The notes: generated by a model not told the origin, from the sequence alone. Counted from the first letter of the stretch, positions 1 to 6,096 are shown. The stretch: DNA of 6,096 nucleotides from Clostridia bacterium (GCA_030610745.1 JAUWRC010000089.1:1-6096); one strand, 5' to 3'. Made by a program: numbers and translations.

Positions 1-72
1 ATTCCTAAAGAGCTGCTACCTAAACTGAGAAGGGTTTTTAAGAGTTCTAAAATTGAAAAGATACTAAGATGA
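1..72 (+). CDS. 3' end of an unrecognised upstream gene (partial)
   Basis: Frame 1 is open from the left edge and ends at the TGA at 70-72. It gives a 23-residue, Lys/Arg-rich C-terminal tail that starts IPKELLPKLRRVF and ends KIEKILR. The other two forward frames hit stops within the first 30 bases. The stop overlaps the start codon of the next gene as ATGA (69-72), the same arrangement as at the next junction. This makes it likely to be a real gene end in the same operon and not chance. The tail is amphipathic and basic. It is too short to assign a family, and it shows no convincing similarity to the C-terminus of the neighbouring 1299-residue protein, so a third tandem paralogue is neither supported nor excluded. 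Confidence 0.6.
   Translation: MPKELLPKLRRVFKSSKIEKILR
69..72 (+). other. ATGA stop/start overlap
   Basis: The TGA stop of the upstream partial gene (70-72) overlaps the ATG of the 1299-residue gene (69-71). There is no strong Shine-Dalgarno sequence nearby (only A-rich sequence with GAAAAG at about 55-60). Initiation by terminating ribosomes is therefore the likely mode, which I infer from the arrangement. Confidence 0.6.
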
Positions 73-3000
73 AAATATCAAAGATAGCACTGGCATTAGC
101 TTTTTTGTTTATAGCAGCAGGGTCTCTTTTGCCAGCAATAAGAGCAGAGGCAACTATTCCAGAGGAGCAAGCCAGGATAGAAGAGAGCGAAGAAGCTCTG
201 GCTAAAAATCCTGAGCAGGCTGAGGTTCTAGCCGATGTTGGCTGGCTTTCTCACTTTTATCTGGCTGATAACGAGACAGCCACCAAGTACTTTCAAAAAG
301 CCTTAAGCTATGACGCCAGTCAGGCTAAAGCTCTAGAGGGCTTGGGGCTCATCTATGATTCTAAAGGGCTTTATGAGGAGGCTTTTAATTATTTTATCGG
401 GCTGATTTATTCTGTCCCCCAAAACCCAATAGCTGAGGTTTATCTCTGGCGGGCGTTCTACCTTCTTTCCTATGTTTCAACTTCCCAAAAATTAACTAAC
501 CTCTGTCAAAAACTCATCAATAACCCTCTTGCCAGCCATATTCTAAAAGCTAATGCTCACTGGATATTAAGCCAGATTTACCAGCGTAAGGGAAAAATAG
601 AAGAGGCAGTAGAGGAAATAGAGAAACTGGGTTTTATTAAGGATTGGCTGATTATCGGAAGTTTTGATAATGAAGGAAGGGCTGGATTCGACGAGGTTTT
701 CCCCCCAGAGGAAGAAATCGACTTTAATAAGACATATGAGGGTAAAGAGAGAGATGTTAAATGGCGCAGACTCCAAATTAGACCGAAGTTTGGCAAGCTG
801 GATTTAAGGGCCCTGCTTCGACCCAATGAAAAGGTGGCTGCTTACGCTCTCACCTTTGTTTATTCTCCTTTTCACCAAGCTATATCTCTAAGAGTAGGAA
901 GCAGCGGTGCAATTAAAGTATGGCTTAACGATCAACTACTTCTTTCCCGGGATGTCTACCGACCGACTAACTTTGACCAGGATGCGGTTGGCGGCCTCCT
1001 GCATCAAGGATGGAATAAACTTCTAGTTAAAGTCTGCCAGGACGAAGGTGGCTGGGGATTATACCTTCGCCTAACAGATCCTCAAGGCGGCCTCCTGCCA
1101 AACTTGAGTTTTTCCACGGAGGAGACCCGACTGGAAGCCGTAAAGAGTTATCCACCCCTTGAGGCTGAAGTCAAAGTAGAGAAAGGAGCCATAGCCTATT
1201 TTGGAAACCAAGCCAGAGAACACCCTGAGGATGCTTTTATTCATGCTTACCTGGGATACCTGTATAGTGTTAAAAAAGCTTTTGACACCGAAGATGAGCT
1301 GGATAAAAAAGAATTTCTAAAGGCTATCGGGTTAAACCCTTACTACGCTCCTTTCCATTATCGCCTGGCTCTTGCCGAATCTGATGAGAATAAGGAAAGA
1401 ATGTCTTTGGAGAAGGCCCTAGCCGTGGATCCTGAACACGCCAAATCATACTTCCGACTGGGCAGGTACTATTATGGAAGAGATAATGACAAAGAGGCTG
1501 AAGATCAATTCAAAGAGGCTCTCAAGATAAATCCTTATTATCTGGAGAGCCTCTTTGAGATTGCTTTCATCTATAGCTGGCGAGGATGGGATAAAGAAGC
1601 AGCGGCTGAATTAGAAAAAATAATAAAATTGGCTCCCCACTATGCTCCAGCCCATAGTGAGCTGGCGGGCGAGCTGGAGAGATGGGGCAGACTAGATGAG
1701 GCCCTGGCCGAGTATAAAACTACCTTAAGCCTTGATTTTACCAGAGAATACGCTCGAAAAAAGTTAATAGACATCTATAGTTACCTGGGGGATGAGCAAA
1801 AGATGGGGGAAGAATACAAAAATCTTATTCAGCTTAATCCTTATGATACCGGCCCTTATCTTGAAATGGCCAGAATTTATGAAGGAGTGGATAACTACCA
1901 GATGGCCATAGCTCAATGCGAGGAGGCGCTGGCTATCTGTCCTGAGGACTACCAAGCTCTGGCCGAGCTTGGTCGGTATTATCACTCCTTAGGGATGGAA
2001 GAAAAGGCTCATCAATTCTGGGATGTCGCTCTAGTAATTAAGCCCAACTATAAGTGGCTGTTGGACTATCTTGATTTTCTGAAACCCGAGGAGCTCGTTT
2101 ATGATGAAAAATATCGAGATGACGCTGCCGCTATTGTGGAGGGTGCTTCAGGGAAGTCTGATTTTCCCGAATCTTCAGCCATCTGGCTGTTAGATAAAAA
2201 AATTCAACGTGTCTACGAGAATAGAACCTCAAGCTATACCGTGCATAAAATTATCAAAATACTTGATGAGGGAGCTGTGGAGGATTACAAGAATATGTGG
2301 TTCCATTACACCCCTGCTCTAGAAAAGGTGAAGATTAAAAGCGCCAGGGTAATCAGAAAGGACGGCAGCCAGGTAGAGGCTGAAACCATCGTTGATGTCT
2401 CTGGTGACGATGTGGTGAGCAGGATTTATTATGAGGATAAGTATAAGGTTGTTGTCTTCTCGGGGCTAGAAGAGGGCGCTGTAATTGATTTTGAGTATAA
2501 GGTTGATATGGTAGGGATAAATCTATACGCTGATTATTTCGGTGATATCTTCTTTTTTCAAAATTATGAACCTACTCTTTCAACCAAGTATATTTTAATT
2601 GTGCCCAAAACCCGCCCCTTATATTTCCATAAACATAATCTGGAAATTGAGCCCGAAATTATTACCTCGGATGAGGAAAATACCATTACCTATATCTGGG
2701 AAAAGAAAGATATAGATAAAATAAAGCTCGAGGCTCGTATGCCGCCCTTAGCAGAACTGGGAGCATATCTTGAGGTTTCTACCTTCAAATCCTGGGATGA
2801 GATGGCCGCCTGGTTCTGGGGCTTGGTTAAAGACCAGTTTAAGAGAGATAAAGAGATAGAAGAAAAGGTAGCCGAGTTAGTTGCTGGTAAAGATAAAGAG
2901 GAAGAGAAAATCAGAGCTATCTATAATTATGTAGTCTCAGAGATACGCTATGTAGGGCTGGAGTTTGGCATTTATGGGTACAAGCCGCATAAGGCAAAAA

Positions 3001-3968
3001 AGACCTTCGCCACCAAGTATGGAGATTGTAAAGATACAGCTACTCTCTTATTAGCTATGCTAGAGGAAGCGGGTATAGAAGCTGAGATAGTTTTAGCACG
3101 GGTCAGGGATTACGGAAGAGTGGATATGGAACTCCCCAGCCTGCACATCTTTAACCATGCTATTGTCTATGTACCTTTAGAGAAAGAGAAAGGAATATGG
3201 CTGGATGGAACAGCTCAATTCCATGCTCTTGAGGAGCTGCCCACAGGCGATCAAGGAACAGTTGCTTATCACATTAGAGATGGCAAAGGAGAGTTGAAAG
3301 AGATACCTATTTTGCCTGCCCAGTATAACCTGGAGAAATATGTGAATGTAATCGAGCTTAGAGAAGATGGGGGAGGTAAGGTAAAAAGAAAACTCTCTCT
3401 TAAGGGACAGAAGAGTGCGGGAGCTAGAAAGGATTATCTGGTAGCTGCCAAGAGGAAAGAGAAGCTGGAGGAATTTTGGAATACAAGATACGCTGGAACT
3501 AGAGTAGGTGAATACCAATTTTCTCCTCTTGAGGATATGGATATACCAGTTGAGTTTGAATATTGGCTTGATATTCCCAAGCTAGCCAAAAAAACTGATG
3601 AGTCTCTCTCTTTCAAGCCATTATTGATTGAGATAAGTTTGACAGAAGATTATGCTCCCCATGCGGTAAGAGAACATCCACTTAAAATAGGATATCCCTG
3701 GCAAAGGGAATGGAAGGTTGAATATGGAATTCCAGAGGGTTTTATAGTGGAGAGGGTACCTGATGATTACCAGACGGCTGCTGATTTTGGCAGTTTTTCT
3801 ATTGAATATGAGGTTGAGGAGAAGATTATTAGATGTTGGATTACTCTTGAGCTCTCAGTCACAGAGATAGCACCGTCTGATTATCTCCAGTTCCGTGAAT
3901 TTTGCCAGTCTGTAGATGAGAAGATAGAAGAAGAGATTATCTTGAAGAGGCGGGATGGATGGAAATGA
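69..3968 (+). CDS. Exported TPR / beta-sandwich / DUF3857 / transglutaminase-like protein
   Basis: This is a complete 1299-residue protein. Residues 1-28 are a Sec-type signal peptide (basic MKISK, hydrophobic core, then AIRAEA), so it probably acts outside the cytoplasm. Residues about 45-190 are TPR helices. Residues about 192-345 form a predicted galactose-binding-like or PA14-like beta-sandwich, with DWLIIGSF at the start, IKVWLND in the middle and GWNKLLVKV then LTDPQGG near the end. Residues about 376-680 are a second TPR block with 34-residue units, for example 458-491, 492-525, 526-559 and 628-661. Residues about 700-910 match the DUF3857 layout. Residues about 930-1060 are a transglutaminase-like core with YGDCKD (C987), FNHAIVYV (H1030) and WLDGTA (D1046), an intact Cys-His-Asp triad. 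Residues about 1080-1299 are a beta-rich tail like the one that follows transglutaminase domains in DUF3857 proteins. Whether it cleaves, crosslinks or only binds is unknown. It is much longer than the usual 600-700-residue DUF3857-transglutaminase proteins because of the TPR and beta-sandwich half. The start at 69 is supported by the signal peptide and the ATGA overlap. The upstream ribosome site is weak, which fits translational coupling. The domain architecture is secure; the biological role is not. Confidence 0.93.
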   Translation: MKISKIALALAFLFIAAGSLLPAIRAEATIPEEQARIEESEEALAKNPEQAEVLADVGWLSHFYLADNETATKYFQKALSYDASQAKALEGLGLIYDSKGLYEEAFNYFIGLIYSVPQNPIAEVYLWRAFYLLSYVSTSQKLTNLCQKLINNPLASHILKANAHWILSQIYQRKGKIEEAVEEIEKLGFIKDWLIIGSFDNEGRAGFDEVFPPEEEIDFNKTYEGKERDVKWRRLQIRPKFGKLDLRALLRPNEKVAAYALTFVYSPFHQAISLRVGSSGAIKVWLNDQLLLSRDVYRPTNFDQDAVGGLLHQGWNKLLVKVCQDEGGWGLYLRLTDPQGGLLPNLSFSTEETRLEAVKSYPPLEAEVKVEKGAIAYFGNQAREHPEDAFIHAYLGYLYSVKKAFDTEDELDKKEFLKAIGLNPYYAPFHYRLALAESDENKERMSLEKALAVDPEHAKSYFRLGRYYYGRDNDKEAEDQFKEALKINPYYLESLFEIAFIYSWRGWDKEAAAELEKIIKLAPHYAPAHSELAGELERWGRLDEALAEYKTTLSLDFTREYARKKLIDIYSYLGDEQKMGEEYKNLIQLNPYDTGPYLEMARIYEGVDNYQMAIAQCEEALAICPEDYQALAELGRYYHSLGMEEKAHQFWDVALVIKPNYKWLLDYLDFLKPEELVYDEKYRDDAAAIVEGASGKSDFPESSAIWLLDKKIQRVYENRTSSYTVHKIIKILDEGAVEDYKNMWFHYTPALEKVKIKSARVIRKDGSQVEAETIVDVSGDDVVSRIYYEDKYKVVVFSGLEEGAVIDFEYKVDMVGINLYADYFGDIFFFQNYEPTLSTKYILIVPKTRPLYFHKHNLEIEPEIITSDEENTITYIWEKKDIDKIKLEARMPPLAELGAYLEVSTFKSWDEMAAWFWGLVKDQFKRDKEIEEKVAELVAGKDKEEEKIRAIYNYVVSEIRYVGLEFGIYGYKPHKAKKTFATKYGDCKDTATLLLAMLEEAGIEAEIVLARVRDYGRVDMELPSLHIFNHAIVYVPLEKEKGIWLDGTAQFHALEELPTGDQGTVAYHIRDGKGELKEIPILPAQYNLEKYVNVIELREDGGGKVKRKLSLKGQKSAGARKDYLVAAKRKEKLEEFWNTRYAGTRVGEYQFSPLEDMDIPVEFEYWLDIPKLAKKTDESLSFKPLLIEISLTEDYAPHAVREHPLKIGYPWQREWKVEYGIPEGFIVERVPDDYQTAADFGSFSIEYEVEEKIIRCWITLELSVTEIAPSDYLQFREFCQSVDEKIEEEIILKRRDGWK
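3944..3950 (+). promoter_or_regulatory. Probable ribosome binding site of the second paralogue
   Basis: GAAGAGG contains the GAGG core of a Shine-Dalgarno sequence and lies inside the end of the previous gene. It is 8 nt before the in-frame ATG at 3959 and 14 nt before the ATG at 3965. Spacing favours 3959, while the ATGA overlap favours 3965. The two choices differ by only two residues, so the predicted protein hardly changes. Confidence 0.45.
3965..3968 (+). other. ATGA stop/start overlap
   Basis: The TGA of the 1299-residue gene (3966-3968) overlaps the ATG of the paralogue (3965-3967). This is identical in form to the junction at 69-72 and supports one polycistronic message with coupled translation of the two paralogues. 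Confidence 0.7.
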
Positions 3969-6096
3969 AGACTAAATATGTAAATTATGGATTGATAGTT
4001 GCATTATGCCTCCTGGTTATTTTTAGTATTGGAAAAAGGGGAGAGGCTACTTTTTTGTCTAAGGATGATCTAGTGGAAAAAAGTAGCCTCTCCCCTTTTT
4101 CTCCGAACGACGAGAACGCCTCGCTTCAGCACTATTTGCTCTCTTCAGAATCTCCTCGTTCCATCTTTTCGCGCAACGAGCAACGAGCGACGAGCGACGA
4201 AATAGCTCTGGATTTGCCTGTAGATAACCTTGAAGAGAATATCCAGACATTGCAAGAGGTAGTGGCCCAGAATCCCGAGGATGGGATGAGCCTGACCAGA
4301 CTGGGCTGGATATATCTTCTTCATAAAGGGGATACCGAGGGAGCTGAAGAGTATTTTCTAAAAGCAATAGAGGCTGATCCAAAAATAATCAAGGCTCATG
4401 AAGGATTGAGCTTAGCCTACGAGGCTAGAGGAAAGTATGAGGCGGTCTTTGATGAGTGGACTACGCTTATTAAGCTTGATCCATCAAGTTTTCTCACCGA
4501 GATTTACCTTCGCCGTATAGAGGCCCTGGAGCTATATACCCATAGATTTGAAGAATTAGTAGAAGTCTATGAGGATTTGCTTGAAGAAGGAGTAGGGAAT
4601 CCTATTAATGAAAACCTTATGAACCTCCAGTTGATGGGGCTTTATAAGAAAAAAAATATGCTCCGGAAGGCAGTATCACTCTCCCGCCAGATGGGATATA
4701 TTGATGATTGGTGGGTCATTGGGCCCTTTGGTAAGTTTACTAAGTTCGGGTTTTATGAGGAATTTGCTCCAGAGAGAGAAACTCTTTTTGAAGAAGAATA
4801 CGAAGGAACAAAGAGGCCGATAAGATGGTTCAAACTAAGGTTTGGAACGAGGTTCGGTGTGGTTGATTTGGACGCTGTTCTCTCTCCTGAGGAGGGTACA
4901 GCATATACTCTGAGCTATGTCTATTCACCAACTCCAAGAGAAGCTGCTTTAAGAATTACCACAGATGATGGGTTAAAACTCTGGCTTAATGAGAAGTGCG
5001 TCTATGAAAAGGATGTCTTTAGTGAGTTTCTTCCTCACCACCAGGCAGTGGGAGTTTATTTAAACGAGGGATGGAATAAACTCCTGGCCAAGCTAACCAA
5101 AGATGAAGGTTCCTGGCAGTTTTCGCTCCAAATTACAGATCCAGAGGGCAAGGCCTTCCCTGACCTTAAGTGCCAGGCCTCCTTGCCGGAAGGAGAAAAG
5201 ATTTTCCCTGGAAGCTATCCCAAAGAGATAAAAGTAAACAAGGGAGCTCTTGATGAGCTGGAAAAGCTGGCTCTGGCAAAGCCAAAGGAGGCAATGATCC
5301 ATGCATATTTAGGTATATTAAGCTCTTCAGCTGGAGATGATGAGCGGGCTATAAAAGAGTTCAAAAAGGCTGCACAGATAAACCCGGATTCTGCCTTTTT
5401 CCACTTTATGCTGGCCGAGAGCTACTATTGGGCGTTCACCTTTGATAGAGAAAATGATGCCAAAGCCGAGTATGAAAAGACATTATCTCTTGATGTGGAT
5501 TATGTCGGTGCTCATCAAGGATTGGGATTATACTATGCTCATCATGAAAAGCCACTTTTAGCCATAGAGGAGTATCAAAAAACGATTGGTATAAATCCTG
5601 GCTATTACTACGGGCATTATCTCTTAGCCGAGGCTTATTATAACCAGGGGTGGGAAGATGAGGCTCTGGCTGAGCTGGAAATAGCCCTGGGGCTGAACGA
5701 GAACTCTATTCCCGGCTATAGACTCCAGGCAATTTATTACTACAATAAAAAGAATTATAAGCGGGCCATAAATATCCTCACAGAAGCTATAGATAAGGAT
5801 TATAGCTCCAGAGGATCCTGGCTGGACCTAGCTAAAGTACTGGATTTGACCGCCAATTACGAGCGCTCTATTACTGCCTATCAACAGCTCCTCATCCTTG
5901 ACCCTTACGACATCAGTATCTATTTTAAGCTCGGAGATATTTATCAAAAGCTCAAAGAGTACCAAAAGGCTGGCAAGATATATAGAGAAGTAGCTGAAAT
6001 CAGCCCTGACTATTATCCGAGCTATTCAGAATTAGGATATCTGAATCACTGGCAAGACAAAGAAGAGAAAGCCTTCTCCCTTTGGACAAGGAGTCT
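3965..6096 (+). CDS. Paralogous exported TPR / beta-sandwich protein (3' end outside the window)
   Basis: The frame is open from ATG 3965 to the window end (710 codons plus 2 bases, no stop). It parallels the preceding gene domain by domain. There is a signal peptide at residues 1-28 (MKTKYVNYG, then a hydrophobic core to about residue 22) and an N-terminal TPR block at about 85-240. A beta-sandwich at about 247-400 runs from DDWWVIGPF through LKLWLNE to GWNKLLAKL and ITDPEGK. A second TPR block starts at about 418 and runs to the edge, with repeated units such as GYYYGHYLLAEAYYNQGWEDE. By alignment with the neighbour, the window stops at the last TPRs, so a DUF3857/transglutaminase half may follow but cannot be seen. 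Compared with the neighbour, about 56 extra residues (roughly 30-85) lie between the signal peptide and the first TPR. They are encoded by an inverted repeat and a heptamer repeat, are polar and look disordered. The start overlaps the previous stop as ATGA. An in-frame ATG at 3959 (adds Met-Glu) is better spaced from the GAAGAGG at 3944-3950 and is a real alternative. C15 lies inside the hydrophobic core, so this is probably not a lipoprotein. Confidence 0.9.
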   Translation, partial: MKTKYVNYGLIVALCLLVIFSIGKRGEATFLSKDDLVEKSSLSPFSPNDENASLQHYLLSSESPRSIFSRNEQRATSDEIALDLPVDNLEENIQTLQEVVAQNPEDGMSLTRLGWIYLLHKGDTEGAEEYFLKAIEADPKIIKAHEGLSLAYEARGKYEAVFDEWTTLIKLDPSSFLTEIYLRRIEALELYTHRFEELVEVYEDLLEEGVGNPINENLMNLQLMGLYKKKNMLRKAVSLSRQMGYIDDWWVIGPFGKFTKFGFYEEFAPERETLFEEEYEGTKRPIRWFKLRFGTRFGVVDLDAVLSPEEGTAYTLSYVYSPTPREAALRITTDDGLKLWLNEKCVYEKDVFSEFLPHHQAVGVYLNEGWNKLLAKLTKDEGSWQFSLQITDPEGKAFPDLKCQASLPEGEKIFPGSYPKEIKVNKGALDELEKLALAKPKEAMIHAYLGILSSSAGDDERAIKEFKKAAQINPDSAFFHFMLAESYYWAFTFDRENDAKAEYEKTLSLDVDYVGAHQGLGLYYAHHEKPLLAIEEYQKTIGINPGYYYGHYLLAEAYYNQGWEDEALAELEIALGLNENSIPGYRLQAIYYYNKKNYKRAINILTEAIDKDYSSRGSWLDLAKVLDLTANYERSITAYQQLLILDPYDISIYFKLGDIYQKLKEYQKAGKIYREVAEISPDYYPSYSELGYLNHWQDKEEKAFSLWTRS
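4032..4101. repeat. Perfect 25-bp inverted repeat with 20-nt loop, inside a coding region
   Basis: The left arm, 4032-4056, reads GAAAAAGGGGAGAGG then CTACTTTTTT. The right arm, 4077-4101, is its exact reverse complement with no mismatch. The spacer is 4057-4076, in which CTA (4059-4061) could also pair with TAG (4071-4073). The repeat lies in frame in the paralogue and encodes roughly residues 23-46, just after the signal peptide core. The core AAAAGTAGCC..CTCCCCTTTT resembles palindromes I associate with REP-type elements that are moved by IS200-like (RAYT) transposases. That likeness is from memory and has not been checked. No transposase is in the window. Confidence 0.92.
4038..4100 (+). 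terminator. Candidate intrinsic terminator or attenuator hairpin within the operon
   Basis: In RNA, GGGGAGAGGCTAC (4038-4050) pairs with GTAGCCTCTCCCC (4083-4095), giving a 13-bp GC-containing stem. It is extended inward by six A-U pairs and followed directly by UUUUU (4096-4100). This has the shape of an intrinsic terminator. Because the A/T flanks are symmetrical, it could work on both strands. It lies about 70 nt inside an open reading frame, so if it terminates at all it would act as an attenuator, and active translation by ribosomes would be expected to disrupt it. There is no direct evidence of termination. Confidence 0.35.
4050..4212. mobile_element. Putative in-frame inserted segment (palindrome plus heptamer repeat)
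   Basis: When the two paralogues are aligned by eye, the NPE motif before the first TPR is at residue 47 in the first protein and residue 103 in the second. That is 56 extra codons. Alignment resumes around LPVDNLEENIQTL in the second protein against IPEEQARIEESEEAL in the first. The extra segment contains the right arm of the inverted repeat, a Ser/Asn-rich low-complexity stretch and the heptamer repeat, none of which resembles a TPR. The boundaries are approximate. The left arm (4032-4056) may belong to the element or may be ancestral gene sequence. There is no transposase and no clear target-site duplication, so the call as a mobile element is inference. Confidence 0.45.
4175..4201 (+). 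repeat. Heptanucleotide tandem repeat, translated
   Basis: Nearly four direct units of seven bases are present: AACGAGC, AACGAGC, GACGAGC, GACGAA (consensus RACGAGC). They encode part of the stretch NEQRATSDE (about residues 71-79). A degenerate copy lies at 4106-4118, and an inverted copy (CTCGTT) at 4155-4160 can pair with AACGAG at 4175-4180 as a 6-bp stem. Seven is not a multiple of three, so each gain or loss of one unit would shift the reading frame. The repeat is more GC-rich than the flanking coding sequence. Confidence 0.8.

Noticed and set aside
1..68. Promoter before the 1299-residue gene
   Set aside because: No convincing -35/-10 pair is seen, and the region is the coding end of an upstream gene joined by ATGA, so transcription most likely enters from further upstream.
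567..826. Two overlapping minus-strand open frames of 69 and 82 codons
   Set aside because: Both are antisense to the TPR and beta-sandwich region of the first gene, overlap each other in different frames, and show no domain or ribosome binding site.
990..1098. 13-bp direct repeat GGCGGCCTCCTGC at 990-1002 and 1086-1098
   Set aside because: Both copies are in the same reading frame and encode Gly-Gly-Leu-Leu in a recognised domain. Shared codon choice over four residues is a sufficient explanation, and there is no other repeat structure around them.
1764..1985. 73-codon open frame on the minus strand
   Set aside because: It is antisense to regular 34-residue TPR units that are plainly coding on the + strand.
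3177..3518. 113-codon open frame on the minus strand
   Set aside because: It lies antisense to the transglutaminase and C-terminal region, where sense-strand domain motifs are clear. The translation is Ser/Leu/Phe-rich, as expected from a shadow frame.
4007..4009. Cys15 of the second paralogue as a lipoprotein lipobox
   Set aside because: The cysteine sits in the middle of the hydrophobic core (VALCLLVIF), with hydrophobic residues continuing after it. A lipobox cysteine should follow the core.
4032..4201. CRISPR-like repeat array
   Set aside because: There is only one inverted pair and one short tandem heptamer, with no regular direct repeats separated by unique spacers.
4050..4212. Frameshift or pseudogene in the second paralogue at the repeat segment
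   Set aside because: I read the frame codon by codon through the segment. It stays open from the signal peptide into the TPR region, so the gene appears intact up to the window end.
4059..4382. 107-codon open frame on the minus strand across the palindrome and heptamer repeat
   Set aside because: It lies wholly within the well-supported + strand gene, and its product is a basic low-complexity read-out of the repeats with no recognisable domain. The openness is explained by the repeat composition.
5093..5302. 69-codon open frame on the minus strand
   Set aside because: It is antisense to the end of the beta-sandwich in the second paralogue and has no independent support.

Overview
This window carries part of a tightly packed, single-strand operon. 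It encodes large exported tetratricopeptide-repeat (TPR) proteins from a bacterium with a moderately AT-rich genome. Three coding regions lie on the + strand. The first is the last 23 codons of an unrecognised upstream gene (1-72). The second is a complete 1299-residue protein (69-3968). The third is a closely related paralogue that runs off the right edge (3965-6096, 710 codons visible). Both junctions are 4-nt ATGA overlaps, so the genes are probably co-transcribed and translationally coupled. Almost every base is coding, and I see no promoter, RNA gene, CRISPR array or transposase gene.

The complete protein has a signal peptide, a short N-terminal TPR block, a galactose-binding-like or PA14-like beta-sandwich (from the WxxxG-F motif to the GWNKLLVK motif), and a long second TPR block with near-perfect 34-residue periodicity. 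After these come a DUF3857-type domain, a transglutaminase-like domain with an intact Cys-His-Asp triad (C987, H1030, D1046), and a C-terminal beta-rich region. The paralogue repeats the same order as far as it is visible, and the window ends at its last TPRs, just before any DUF3857/transglutaminase half would begin. I infer an envelope or periplasmic system in which two related scaffold proteins work together. The substrate is unknown.

The most unusual segment is at about 4032-4212, in the 5' end of the second gene. Just after the signal peptide, about 56 codons are present that the first paralogue lacks. They contain a perfect 25-bp inverted repeat (arms 4032-4056 and 4077-4101, 20-nt loop), a polar low-complexity stretch, and a heptanucleotide tandem repeat (4175-4201). 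All of it stays in frame and is translated. The hairpin also has the form of an intrinsic terminator (GC stem followed by TTTTT). It looks like a REP- or MITE-like palindromic element, or a template-switch palindrome, fixed inside a coding region.

Taxonomy cannot be settled from this sequence. Secreted TPR-DUF3857-transglutaminase giants together with dispersed heptamer repeats suggest an uncultivated candidate phylum or a deltaproteobacterium-like lineage, but this is only an impression.
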